From contig NZ_JABBWV010000003.1 in the NCBI RefSeq assembly GCF_012999535.1, forward strand, positions 394,439 to 458,438: DNA of 64,000 nt, given 5' to 3'. Each line of letters opens with the position of its first letter. The stretch's first letter is position 1. Below the pieces are notes generated by a model. That model saw only the letters and a program-made list of their open reading frames with translations. It was not told the origin of the DNA and did no database searches. The stretch is from Microbispora sp. H11081 (GTDB taxonomy: Bacteria; Actinomycetota; Actinomycetes; Streptosporangiales; Streptosporangiaceae). A program made the position numbers and the translations under genes. Below, piece after piece: positions 46,712 through 55,057 of the stretch.

Positions 46712-49700
46712 GTGTTCCCCGCACATCCGGCCGGCGGGGCGGCCTGGGCCGGGATCCCGCGCCAGCTCGTCCCCGGCGTGAGCCGCTCGCCCTTCATCAG
46801 CAGCGACAGGGCGCCGAGCGACACGTCCTCGCCCACCACCGAGTCGTAGAGCACCACGGCGCGGGCGCCGATGCTCGCGCCGGACCGCACGGTCACGTCG
46901 GACATCTTCATCACCCGGTCCTCGAACAGGTGGGTCTGCAGCGACACCCCGGAGTCGATCGCGACGTCGTCCCCGATCTCGACCAGGTCGAACTCGGTCA
47001 GGAAGGTGGTCGCGACGCAGGTGCGCCTGCCGACGCGGGCCCCGAACCAGCGCAGCACGGGCGGGAGGAACGGGGTCCCGGTCAGGTAGGCGATCCCGGC
47101 CGGAACCGCGGCGGCCTCGTACAGCCCGGTGACGAACTCCGTACGCCGGACGAACCGGCTCCACAGCGGCTCCACACGCGGCCGGTAGGCGCCGACGAGC
47201 CGCCGCTTGAAGGCGACGCAGCAGCCGATCACCGCCAGCGCCGCCGCGCAGGCGACGAGCGGCGCGGCGGCGACGACCGCGGGCAGGGGCAGGACGCGGG
47301 AGAGCGCGTGCACGCCGAGCAGGTGGAGATAGAAGCCGGAGCCGAACAGCGTCGCGGGCAGGCAGACGCGGAAGAACTCGACGCCCAGGCGGTGCAGCAC
47401 CAGCCGGCGGGGCGGACGGAACGTCCGGTCCTCGGAGAACGAGCCGCTGTCCTGCCGCACGGGAAGGTGCATCGGGGGAGAGCCCAGCCACGAGGTGCCC
47501 TCGGGCACGCCGTCACCCGGCGGGACCGTGCTCACGCCCACCAGGGACCCCGGGCCCATCCGCGTCCCCGCGGGGATGACGGCGGCGTTGCCGACGAACG
47601 CGCGCCTGCCCACCTCCGTCGGCAGGAAGGCGACCCGGCCGTGGGCGAAGCCCGCGGCTCCCACGCTCGCCATGTCCGCGACGAAGCTCTCCTCGCACAG
47701 GGTGAGGAGATCGGGATCGAGTTGCGCCGCCGTGGACACCTCGGCGCGGCGGCCGACCCGCGCGCCGAGCAGCCGCAGCCACGGGGCGGTGTAGAGCGTG
47801 CCGTAGAGCGAGTTGGTGGCCCGCAGGCTGAACTCCAGGAGCTTGTCCACCGCCCACTTGCGCACGCCGAGCCAGGAGCGCGCCGGGTGGACGCCGACCG
47901 GCGCCCTCCGCAGGACGAGGCGCTTGCCCGCGGCCACCACGGCGCAGACGACGACCACGTACAGCGGGCCGGCCACCAGGACGGCGGCGGGGGCGGCCGC
48001 GACGCCCCAGGCGGCGACGGCCGCCCAGACGACCAGGACGCTCGGCACGATCGAGGCCACCGTGACCGCCTCGACGCAGGCGAGGACCAGTACGGCCGCG
48101 GTCGTGTGACGTGCCCGCCACCCGGCGGCGGCGGGGGCGCGCAGCATCGCCTCGACCACGGGCCCCAGCGACTCCACCGAGCTCGGCGGCGACCCCGCCC
48201 ACCGCGCTCCTGGCGGCACCGTCTCGCCGTGCGTCAGCGCCGACTGGTCGCCGAGCCCGGCATGAGCGCCGACCCGCGTGCCGGGCCCGAGCACGACGCC
48301 GTTGCCGACGAACGCGTGCGGGCCGACCTCGACGGGGGAGACGACCACCCAGCCGTCCGCCGTACGCCACGCGTGCAGGGAGGAGCGGTACCCGACCGAG
48401 GCGCCCGCGCCGATCCGCAGCATCGCGGGGAGGTTGACGTCGCCGGTCGCGACCGCGGCACCCGGCCCGACCCGCGCGCCGAGCAGCCGCAGGTACGCCC
48501 CCATGAGGGGGGAGCCGCTCAGCAGTGGCAGCGGGGAGAGCGACAGCAGCAGCCGCAGCGCCCACAGCCGGAGGTAGGTGGCGCCCCAGAGCGGGTACCG
48601 GCCGGGCCGGATCCCCGCCGCCAGCGGTCGCGCGAGCAGCACCGGAAGCAGCCAGTGCGCCCAGAGATAGGCGGTCGTCGCGGCCAGCGCCAGCGAGGAG
48701 AGCAGGTCGGCGCCGGCGCCGGGCAGCAGCAGCCACCCGTCGACCCCGCCGGGGGCGGGGCGGGCGCCGGTCCACGCGTGCAACGTGACGGAGATCGGCA
48801 GCGTGAGCATTAACAGCAGCAGGTAGATGACCACGCTCTGCGCGGCCCCGGCCAGTGCGACGCGGCGGCCGCGGTGCCGCAGGGGAGCCGGGCGAGGCGG
48901 GGCGGCCGGCTCTTCGAGGCCCGCCTGGGCGTCCAGATGCGCGGCGAGGCCGCGCACGGTGGGGTTGGCGTAGAGGTCGCGCACCGCCAGGCCCGCACCG
49001 ATCTCGTCGGCGCGCAGCAGCGACACCACGCGTGCCGCCAGCAGGGAGTGACCACCGAGGTCGGTGAAGAAGTCCGCCTCGACCGACAGCGACTCGGGGG
49101 CGACGCGGAACGCCTCCGCCCACACCGCGCGCAGGCGCGTCTCCAGTTCGCCGTCGGCGGGCGTCACCGGCCCGGCGCCCACCAGGCGACGGCCGGTCGG
49201 CGGGGGCAGCCTGCCGCGGTCCACCTTGCCGCTCGGCATGGCCGGCAGCGCGGGCACGACGTCCAGGAACGAGGGCAGCATGTACGCGGGCAGCCTGCGG
49301 CGCAGCCGGCCGTGGAGCCGCCCGGTGAGGCCCCGGTCGCCGTCGCCGTCACCGTCACTGGGACCGTCGCCGTTGTGCGCGGTGGGCACGACGTAGGCGG
49401 CGAGTTCGGCGCCGGAGGCGCCCGTGCCGGGCGCGGGCACCAGGGCGACCACGGCCTCGGCGACACCGGCGTCCTCCAGCAGCACGTTCTCGATCTCGCC
49501 CAGGTCCACCCGGTGTCCCCGGATCTTCACCTCGGAGTCGGCGCGGCCGAGGAACTCGATGTCCCCGGTCGCGGTCACCCGGCCGAGGTCCCCGGTGCGG
49601 TACAACCTGCCGCCGTCAGGGGCCAGCGGATGCTCGACGAAGCGGTCGGCGGTCAGGTCGGGACGGCCGACGTAGCCGCGGGCGACGCCGGGCCCGCCGA

Positions 49701-50799
49701 TGCAGATCTCGCCGACCTCGCCGTCCGGCACCGGGTCGCGCCGCTCGTCGAGCAGCACCACGGAGTAGGTCGGCAGCGGCCTGCCGATGGTGACCGGCCG
49801 GCCCGGCAGTAACTCGGCGCAGGTCGCGGTGACGGTCGCCTCGGTGGGCCCGTACGTGTTGAGTATCCGGCGGCCGGGCCTGCTCCACCGCTCCACCAGC
49901 CGGGGCGGGCAGGGCTCACCCCCGACGATCAACGTGCGCACGGACGGCAGCTCACGCGGGATCGTCGCGAGCAGCGTCGGGACGCAGTAGAGCATCGTGA
50001 TTCCGCTCCGGTCCAGGAAGTCCGCCAGCTCGGGGCCGAGCTGCGGCACGTCGGCCGGGCCCGCGACGAGGACGGCGCCGGCCGACCACGTCGGCCAGAT
50101 CTCCTCGATGGAGAAGTCGAAGGAGATCGTCATCCCCTGGTAGACGCGGTCGTGCGGACGCACGCCGTACAGGCCGGGCACGACGTCCAGGAAGTTGCGG
50201 ATGCTCGACTGCGCCACCTCGACGCCCTTCGGCCTGCCGCTCGACCCCGAGGTGTACATGACGTACGCGACCGGGTCGTCGTCCGCCGCGCCGCCGACCG
50301 GGCCGCCGACCGGGCCGCCGAGCGGGCGGGTGACCGGCGCGGCGGCGAGGCCGGGAGAGGCGTCGAGGTCGAGCACGCGGCGCCCGAGCGCGACGACGGC
50401 GGGCGACCGGTCCGACGTGGTGAGCACGAGGTCGACGCCGGCGTCGCCGAGGATGTAGCCGACCCGGTCAGGGGGCGACTGCGGGTCGATCGGGACGAAC
50501 GCCGCGCCCGCCTTGCCCACCGCGAGCAGCGCCACGTACGTGTGCACCGACCTCGGCAGCAGGATCGCGACGCGGGACCCGGGTCCGATCCCCAGGGCGC
50601 GCAGCAGGTGCGCCAGCCGGTTCGCCCGGACGTCCAGCGCGGCGTACGTCAGCCTCAGCCGTCCGCATTCCAGGGCCGTGGCCTCCGGCGTCAGGTCGCA
50701 CCGTGCCTCGAAGACGTGGTGCAGCCGTCCGCCCGAAGGCCTGAGCGGGGTCCGTGAGCCGCTTTCGGCCCGTGCTGTTCGCGATGCGTGACTCGGCAT
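46708..50799 (-). CDS. Pls/PosA-like non-ribosomal peptide synthetase (A-PCP-membrane/LbH domains)
   Basis: A 1363-residue membrane synthetase. An adenylation domain (about 30-540) has YTSGSSGRPKG, NTYGPTEATVT, YRTGDLGR and SGKVDR. A carrier domain has its phosphopantetheine Ser in LGGHSLLAAR near 586. From 650 on come hydrophobic segments alternating with three left-handed beta-helix acyltransferase-like regions (about 750-870, 1020-1110 and 1250-1353). That is the layout of epsilon-poly-L-lysine synthetase Pls, which makes isopeptide homopolymers. Manual alignment to GrsA gives pocket residues D, F, E, Y, I, G, T, V; not an obvious Lys code. The ATG at 50799 has AAGGGTGA ahead. BPL_N and M1 genes follow. 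Product unknown. Confidence 0.9.
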   Translation of the reverse strand: MPSHASRTARAESGSRTPLRPSGGRLHHVFEARCDLTPEATALECGRLRLTYAALDVRANRLAHLLRALGIGPGSRVAILLPRSVHTYVALLAVGKAGAAFVPIDPQSPPDRVGYILGDAGVDLVLTTSDRSPAVVALGRRVLDLDASPGLAAAPVTRPLGGPVGGPVGGAADDDPVAYVMYTSGSSGRPKGVEVAQSSIRNFLDVVPGLYGVRPHDRVYQGMTISFDFSIEEIWPTWSAGAVLVAGPADVPQLGPELADFLDRSGITMLYCVPTLLATIPRELPSVRTLIVGGEPCPPRLVERWSRPGRRILNTYGPTEATVTATCAELLPGRPVTIGRPLPTYSVVLLDERRDPVPDGEVGEICIGGPGVARGYVGRPDLTADRFVEHPLAPDGGRLYRTGDLGRVTATGDIEFLGRADSEVKIRGHRVDLGEIENVLLEDAGVAEAVVALVPAPGTGASGAELAAYVVPTAHNGDGPSDGDGDGDRGLTGRLHGRLRRRLPAYMLPSFLDVVPALPAMPSGKVDRGRLPPPTGRRLVGAGPVTPADGELETRLRAVWAEAFRVAPESLSVEADFFTDLGGHSLLAARVVSLLRADEIGAGLAVRDLYANPTVRGLAAHLDAQAGLEEPAAPPRPAPLRHRGRRVALAGAAQSVVIYLLLLMLTLPISVTLHAWTGARPAPGGVDGWLLLPGAGADLLSSLALAATTAYLWAHWLLPVLLARPLAAGIRPGRYPLWGATYLRLWALRLLLSLSPLPLLSGSPLMGAYLRLLGARVGPGAAVATGDVNLPAMLRIGAGASVGYRSSLHAWRTADGWVVVSPVEVGPHAFVGNGVVLGPGTRVGAHAGLGDQSALTHGETVPPGARWAGSPPSSVESLGPVVEAMLRAPAAAGWRARHTTAAVLVLACVEAVTVASIVPSVLVVWAAVAAWGVAAAPAAVLVAGPLYVVVVCAVVAAGKRLVLRRAPVGVHPARSWLGVRKWAVDKLLEFSLRATNSLYGTLYTAPWLRLLGARVGRRAEVSTAAQLDPDLLTLCEESFVADMASVGAAGFAHGRVAFLPTEVGRRAFVGNAAVIPAGTRMGPGSLVGVSTVPPGDGVPEGTSWLGSPPMHLPVRQDSGSFSEDRTFRPPRRLVLHRLGVEFFRVCLPATLFGSGFYLHLLGVHALSRVLPLPAVVAAAPLVACAAALAVIGCCVAFKRRLVGAYRPRVEPLWSRFVRRTEFVTGLYEAAAVPAGIAYLTGTPFLPPVLRWFGARVGRRTCVATTFLTEFDLVEIGDDVAIDSGVSLQTHLFEDRVMKMSDVTVRSGASIGARAVVLYDSVVGEDVSLGALSLLMKGERLTPGTSWRGIPAQAAPPAGCAGNT

Positions 50800-51044
50800 G
50801 ATCACCCTTTGGCCGATCGCGTATGAGTCGGGCGGGTTGCTCGATCCGCACGAGGACACGATGAGTGTGCGGCGCGACCCCCGGGGCGGACGGGCGCTCA
50901 TGTGCGCCCCCCGGGGTCCCCTGACGCCCGATGACACCGCCGCGCGGCGGTCGTCCTACGGAGTGTGTGCCCCCGATGCCGTCGCGGTCCGGCAGCGAAT
51001 TCCCCAGACAACGCAAAAACATGGCGACGAAGGGCGCGGCGATC

Positions 51045-51695
51045 TCAGGAGCGCTGCTCGCGTTCGGCGATGAGCCGGGCGGTCTCGTCGGAGACCTCGC
51101 TGGCGAGGACGGCCGCGACAACGTCGATCAGGTGGCTGGTGAACAGGCGGTCGTCCCTGGCCTGCGCCGCGCCCGCCCGGCGGGCCAGCTCCACGTACGT
51201 CATGCGGATCGCCATGAAGCGCTGATGCAGGCGCAGGGCGGGCCGGGGGAGCAGCGGGGCGACCAGTTCCCGCCAGCGGCCGATGCTGCTGCCGCTGGTC
51301 ACGCCGTCGTCGGGGAGGAGGGGCGGCATGCGGTGGACCAGTTGCTCCATGACACGCAGGTAGGCGCGGCCGCCGTCCGGGTCGGACAGTTTGGCGGCGG
51401 CCGGGCGGACGAGCGCGGCGGCGAGCGTGCGGCGCGCACAAGCCGGTGGCAGCGGGCCGCGTGCCTCGTACTCGTCGAGGAGCTGGTGGCGCCGCGCCTC
51501 GATCTCCGGCCGGTGCTTGGCGAGCACCGCCTTCAGCAGCCCGGCGCGGTCGCCGAAGTGGTACTGCAGCGCGGTGGAGTTGCGCTGCCCGGCGACGGCG
51601 TTGATCTCGCGCAGCGAGACCGCGTCGATGCCGCGCTCGGCGAACAGGCGCTCCGCGGCGTCCACCAGCCGCCGGACCGTGCTCTCCGCCGCCAT
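51045..51695 (-). CDS. TetR family transcriptional regulator
   Basis: A 216-residue TetR protein. The N-terminal HTH is VRRLVDAAERLFAERGIDAVSLREINAVAGQRNSTALQYHFGDRAGLLKAVLAKHRP. The C-terminal ligand domain is helical and carries LVAPLLPRPALRLHQRFMAIRMTYVELARR, a form common in TetR proteins that control acyl-CoA metabolism. It is divergent from the acyl-CoA dehydrogenase/SDR operon with 97 bp between. A perfect palindrome at 51718-51744 is the likely operator. It probably represses both itself and that operon until an acyl-CoA-type ligand binds (inference). Confidence 0.9.
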   Translation of the reverse strand: MAAESTVRRLVDAAERLFAERGIDAVSLREINAVAGQRNSTALQYHFGDRAGLLKAVLAKHRPEIEARRHQLLDEYEARGPLPPACARRTLAAALVRPAAAKLSDPDGGRAYLRVMEQLVHRMPPLLPDDGVTSGSSIGRWRELVAPLLPRPALRLHQRFMAIRMTYVELARRAGAAQARDDRLFTSHLIDVVAAVLASEVSDETARLIAEREQRS

Positions 51696-51717
51696 CGATC
51701 CTCCCTTGTCGCCCGTA

Positions 51718-51744
51718 CGCCTGATAGATACGGTAATTCAGGCG
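51718..51744. promoter_or_regulatory. Candidate TetR operator, CGCCTGA-N13-TCAGGCG
   Basis: Perfect 7-bp arms (51718-51724 and 51738-51744) lie between the divergent tetR and acyl-CoA dehydrogenase starts, 23 bp from the tetR ATG. The centre is A/T-rich. Size and position fit a TetR dimer site overlapping both promoters. Confidence 0.55.
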
Positions 51745-51792
51745 ATCGCATTATTTGGTGCGGCAGTCGCCTTAGCGGACCCAGGGAGGACC

Positions 51793-53031
51793 ATGGCCGT
51801 CGACTTCACGCTCGCCCCGGAGCACGAGGAGACCCGCGCGCGGGTGCGGACGTTCATCCAGGAGACCGTGGTCCCGGCGGTGCGGCCGTTCGAGGAGCCC
51901 GCGGAGAAGACGCGCGCCAGGGACGAGTACCTGCGCACGATCTTCGACCTGCGCCGCAGGGCCAGGCAGGAAGGGCTCTGGCTCCCGCACATGCCCGCGG
52001 AGTGGGGTGGCATGGGCCTCGGCCACGTCGAACTGGCCATGGTGCAGGCCGAGGCGGCCAAGACCAGGCTCGGCCCATGGGTGCTCAACTGCGCGGCGCC
52101 CGACGAGGGCAACATGCACACGCTGCTGCACTGGGGCACCGACGAGCAGAAGGAGCGCTACCTGCGTCCGCTGCTCGACGGTGTGACGATGTCGTGCTTC
52201 GCGATGACCGAGCCCGAGGTGGCCGGCTCCGATCCCACGCTCATCCGTACGAACGCCGTGAAGGACGGCGACGAATGGGTGATCAACGGGCACAAGTGGT
52301 TCATCTCCAACGCCCGCAGGGCGAGCTTCGCGATCCTGATCGCCAAGACCGAGTTCGACCTGCCGGAGGGAGCGCGGGGCGCCAACACGGCCTTCCTGGT
52401 GGACCTGCCGGCCGACGGCTGGAACGACGTACGCGAGATCGAGACCATGCACGGCTCGACCGGCCACAGCGAGATCGTCATCACCGACCTGCGCGTGCCC
52501 GACTCCGCGGTGCTCGGCGGGCGGGGCAACGGCCACCGGCTGGGGCAGTACCGCCTCGGCCCGGCCAGGCTGGCGCACTGCATGCGGTGGATCTCGCAGG
52601 CGGAGACGGCCCTCGACATGATGGTGGGCAGGGCGTTGGACAGGTACAGCCACGGGTCGCCGCTCGCCGACAAGCAGGGCGTGCAGTGGATGATCGCCGA
52701 CTCGGCCATGGAGCTGTACCAGTGCAAGCTCATGGTGCTGCACGCCGCCTCGAAGATCGACAAGGGTGAGGACTTCCGCACCGAGGTCTCCATGGCCAAG
52801 CACTTCGTGGCGAACAGCCTGAACCGGATCGTCGACCGCGCCATCCAGATCCACGGGGCGCTCGGCTACTCGACCGACACCCCGCTGGCGCACATGTTCC
52901 AGCACGCCCGGTGGGCCAGGTTCGCCGACGGCGCCGACGAGATCCACCAGATGCGCATCGCCGAGCGGACGATCGCGGCGTACCGCGCCACCGGCTCGAC
53001 CAGGGCCGCGACGGGAGGGCTTCCCCTGTGA
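51793..53031 (+). CDS. Acyl-CoA dehydrogenase family protein
   Basis: A 412-residue acyl-CoA dehydrogenase. The middle beta domain has CFAMTEPEVAGSDPTLIRTNAV and WFISNARRASFAILIAKT; the C-terminal helical domain has QIHGALGYSTDTPLAHMFQHARWARFADGADEIHQMRIAERTI. The last block is the usual FAD-contacting signature, and a catalytic base is plausible in it, as in ACAD10/11-like members. It oxidises an acyl-CoA at alpha-beta carbons; chain type is unknown. The ATG at 51793 follows GGGAGG. The stop shares GTGA with the SDR gene, so the two form an operon under the divergent TetR. Confidence 0.9.
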   Translation: MAVDFTLAPEHEETRARVRTFIQETVVPAVRPFEEPAEKTRARDEYLRTIFDLRRRARQEGLWLPHMPAEWGGMGLGHVELAMVQAEAAKTRLGPWVLNCAAPDEGNMHTLLHWGTDEQKERYLRPLLDGVTMSCFAMTEPEVAGSDPTLIRTNAVKDGDEWVINGHKWFISNARRASFAILIAKTEFDLPEGARGANTAFLVDLPADGWNDVREIETMHGSTGHSEIVITDLRVPDSAVLGGRGNGHRLGQYRLGPARLAHCMRWISQAETALDMMVGRALDRYSHGSPLADKQGVQWMIADSAMELYQCKLMVLHAASKIDKGEDFRTEVSMAKHFVANSLNRIVDRAIQIHGALGYSTDTPLAHMFQHARWARFADGADEIHQMRIAERTIAAYRATGSTRAATGGLPL

Positions 53032-53771
53032 ACGCCGAGGACATCCCCGGCAAGATCGCGCTCGTCACCGGGGGCGCGGGCGGCATCGGCGCGGGCGTGG
53101 CCCGCCGTCTCGCCGCGTACGGCGCCCACGTCGTGCTGGCCGACGTCGACGCCGAGGCCGGCGCGCGCACCGCGGAGGAGATCGGCGCCTCGTTCGTCCG
53201 GGCCGACGTGTCCAGCCTTGAGGACAACCAGGTCGCGGTCGAGTTCGCGGTCGAGCGGCACGGCGGGCTCGACCTCGCCTTCCTCAACGCGGGCGTCGCC
53301 TCGGCCTGCGGGCTCGGCGACGACTTCGACCTCGGCCGCTACCGGCGCGTGATGGGGATCAACCTCGACGGGGTCGTCTTCGGCGTACAGGCCGCGCTGG
53401 AGGCCATGCGGGCCGGCGGGGTCATCGTGGCGACCGCCAGCATGGCGGGGATCGTGGGCATTCCGCAGGATCCCCTCTACGCGGCCAACAAGCACGCGGT
53501 CGTCGGACTCGTCCGCTCGCTCGGCCCGCGGCTTGAGTCCTTCGGCATCCGGGTGCAGGGACTGTGCCCGTCGTTCGCGGACACCGCGATCCTGGACGGC
53601 GACGTCAGGGCGCTGCTGGACGAGACGAGGTTTCCGATCCTCGACGTCGAGACGGTCGTCGACGCGTTCTTCTCGCTGCTCGCGAGCGAGGGCACCGGCG
53701 AGTGCTGGTTCGTCGTGCCGGGCCGGGACAGCGAGCCCTTCGTCTTCCGGGGCGCCCCGGGCCCCCGCTGA
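53028..53771 (+). CDS. SDR family oxidoreductase of the acyl-CoA dehydrogenase operon
   Basis: A 247-residue classical SDR. Motifs: VTGGAGGIGAGVARRL, LADVDAEAG (Asp favouring NAD+), LNAGVA, catalytic Ser in VATASMAGI and YAANK for YxxxK. The GTG at 53028 overlaps the preceding stop (GTGA) with GGGAGG about 9 bases ahead. The longer frame from 52911 overlaps the dehydrogenase and is not used. It probably acts on a hydroxyacyl or alcohol product related to the acyl-CoA dehydrogenase step (inference). Confidence 0.87.
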   Translation: MNAEDIPGKIALVTGGAGGIGAGVARRLAAYGAHVVLADVDAEAGARTAEEIGASFVRADVSSLEDNQVAVEFAVERHGGLDLAFLNAGVASACGLGDDFDLGRYRRVMGINLDGVVFGVQAALEAMRAGGVIVATASMAGIVGIPQDPLYAANKHAVVGLVRSLGPRLESFGIRVQGLCPSFADTAILDGDVRALLDETRFPILDVETVVDAFFSLLASEGTGECWFVVPGRDSEPFVFRGAPGPR

Positions 53772-53867
53772 TCGCCGTCCCCCCGGCCAGGAGCCGAACC
53801 CGGCCGGCGGCACTGCGCCCACTCGGTGGACACGGTGAGGGATATCGGCGATAACACGTGTGTGATT

Positions 53868-53911
53868 CCACTGTTATTACCAGTGGTACGCTGTCGATGA
53901 TTCCAGTGGAA
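53868..53911. promoter_or_regulatory. Palindromic CCACTG/CAGTGG cluster upstream of the amidohydrolase
   Basis: CCACTG-N7-CAGTGG (53868-53886) is a perfect dyad. CAGTGG occurs again within TTCCAGTGGAA at 53901-53911. The cluster ends 22 bp before the amidohydrolase ATG, in an unusually A/T-rich stretch, so it probably binds a dimeric regulator at this promoter. Confidence 0.5.
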
Positions 53912-53933
53912 ACAGAACGTTGAGGAGCATCGC

Positions 53934-54983
53934 ATGTCCGACCGACTGCGGATCATCGCCGTGGAAGAACATGTCGTTTTGCCCGCGATCATGGAGGCGT
54001 GGTCGCGGTCCGGGGTGCCGGAGCTGCCGAACCTGGGGTTCGGCGACAGCCCCGTCGCCCGGCGGCTGCGCGACACCACGGAGGCGAGGCTCGCGCACAT
54101 GGACGACCAGGGAATCGATGTGGCCGTGCTGTCGATCTCTTCGCCGGGTGCGCAGAACCTGCCTGACGCGGATGCGGTCGCCGTGGCCCGCGACACCAAC
54201 GACCAGCTCGCGGAGATCGTGGCTGGCAACCCCGACCGGTTCCAGGCGTTCGCGGCGATCCCGACCCAGTCGCCGTCGGCCGCGGCCGCGGAGTTGGAGC
54301 GGGCGGTCACCGAGCTGGGCTTTCCGGGTGCCATGCTCTACGGGCGCACCGGATCCAAGCTCGCCGACGACCCCGAGTACGACGAGCTGTACGCCGCCGC
54401 GGAGCGGTTGCGGGTACCCCTCCACTTCCACCCGCAGATGCCTGTGCAGGCGGTGATGGACGCCTACTACTCGAACATCGGTCCCATCGGGACCGCGCTG
54501 GCGGGGCCGGCGATCGGCTGGTACTACGACCTGGGCGTGCAGTACCTACGGATGATCTTCTCCGGCGTCTTCGACCGGCACCCCGATCTCCAGGTGATCG
54601 CCGGCCATTGGGGAGAGGTCGTGCTCTTCTATCTCGACCACACCGGATTCTTCGCCGATGCCGGCGGTCTGGCTCGCCCTCTCGCCGACTACTTCACGCA
54701 CAACTTCTGGGTCGCCGGCAGCGGCACCGTCAGCCCCCGCTATCTCCGCTGGACAGCCGAAGTCGTGGGGACGGAGCGGATGCTGTACTCCACCGACTAC
54801 CCCTTCACCTTCGGGTTCCGCCCCGGTGGCTTCCCCTTCGTGGACACCAGCGCCGGCGTCGCCCGTTCCTTCCTTGAGAACGCTCCCTTCAACGATGAGG
54901 AGAAGGCCGACATCGCCCACCGCAACTGGGAACGCCTCACGTCCCGCGCCGCAAGCCCCCACCTGCGGAGCGGGGCCCGCTGA
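53934..54983 (+). CDS. Amidohydrolase family protein (ACMSD-like)
   Basis: A 349-residue amidohydrolase of the amidohydrolase 2 / ACMSD group. The N-terminal metal motif appears as VEEHVVLP rather than D-x-H-x-H, as in decarboxylases of the gamma-resorcylate type. Other ligands are HFHPQMP (His near 162), IAGHWGE (His near 224) and YSTDYPFTF (Asp near 287). It decarboxylates or hydrolyses an aromatic or cyclic carboxylate. The ATG at 53934 has GAGGAG 7 bases ahead. It stands 162 bp from the SDR gene behind its own dyad-bearing promoter. Confidence 0.88.
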   Translation: MSDRLRIIAVEEHVVLPAIMEAWSRSGVPELPNLGFGDSPVARRLRDTTEARLAHMDDQGIDVAVLSISSPGAQNLPDADAVAVARDTNDQLAEIVAGNPDRFQAFAAIPTQSPSAAAAELERAVTELGFPGAMLYGRTGSKLADDPEYDELYAAAERLRVPLHFHPQMPVQAVMDAYYSNIGPIGTALAGPAIGWYYDLGVQYLRMIFSGVFDRHPDLQVIAGHWGEVVLFYLDHTGFFADAGGLARPLADYFTHNFWVAGSGTVSPRYLRWTAEVVGTERMLYSTDYPFTFGFRPGGFPFVDTSAGVARSFLENAPFNDEEKADIAHRNWERLTSRAASPHLRSGAR

Positions 54984-55057
54984 TCGGTTCCCGATAATGT
55001 GTTCGCCAGAAGCCGCCGGGGCGACGGCCGGATGGAAGCGGAGCGAGGGCGAACGCG

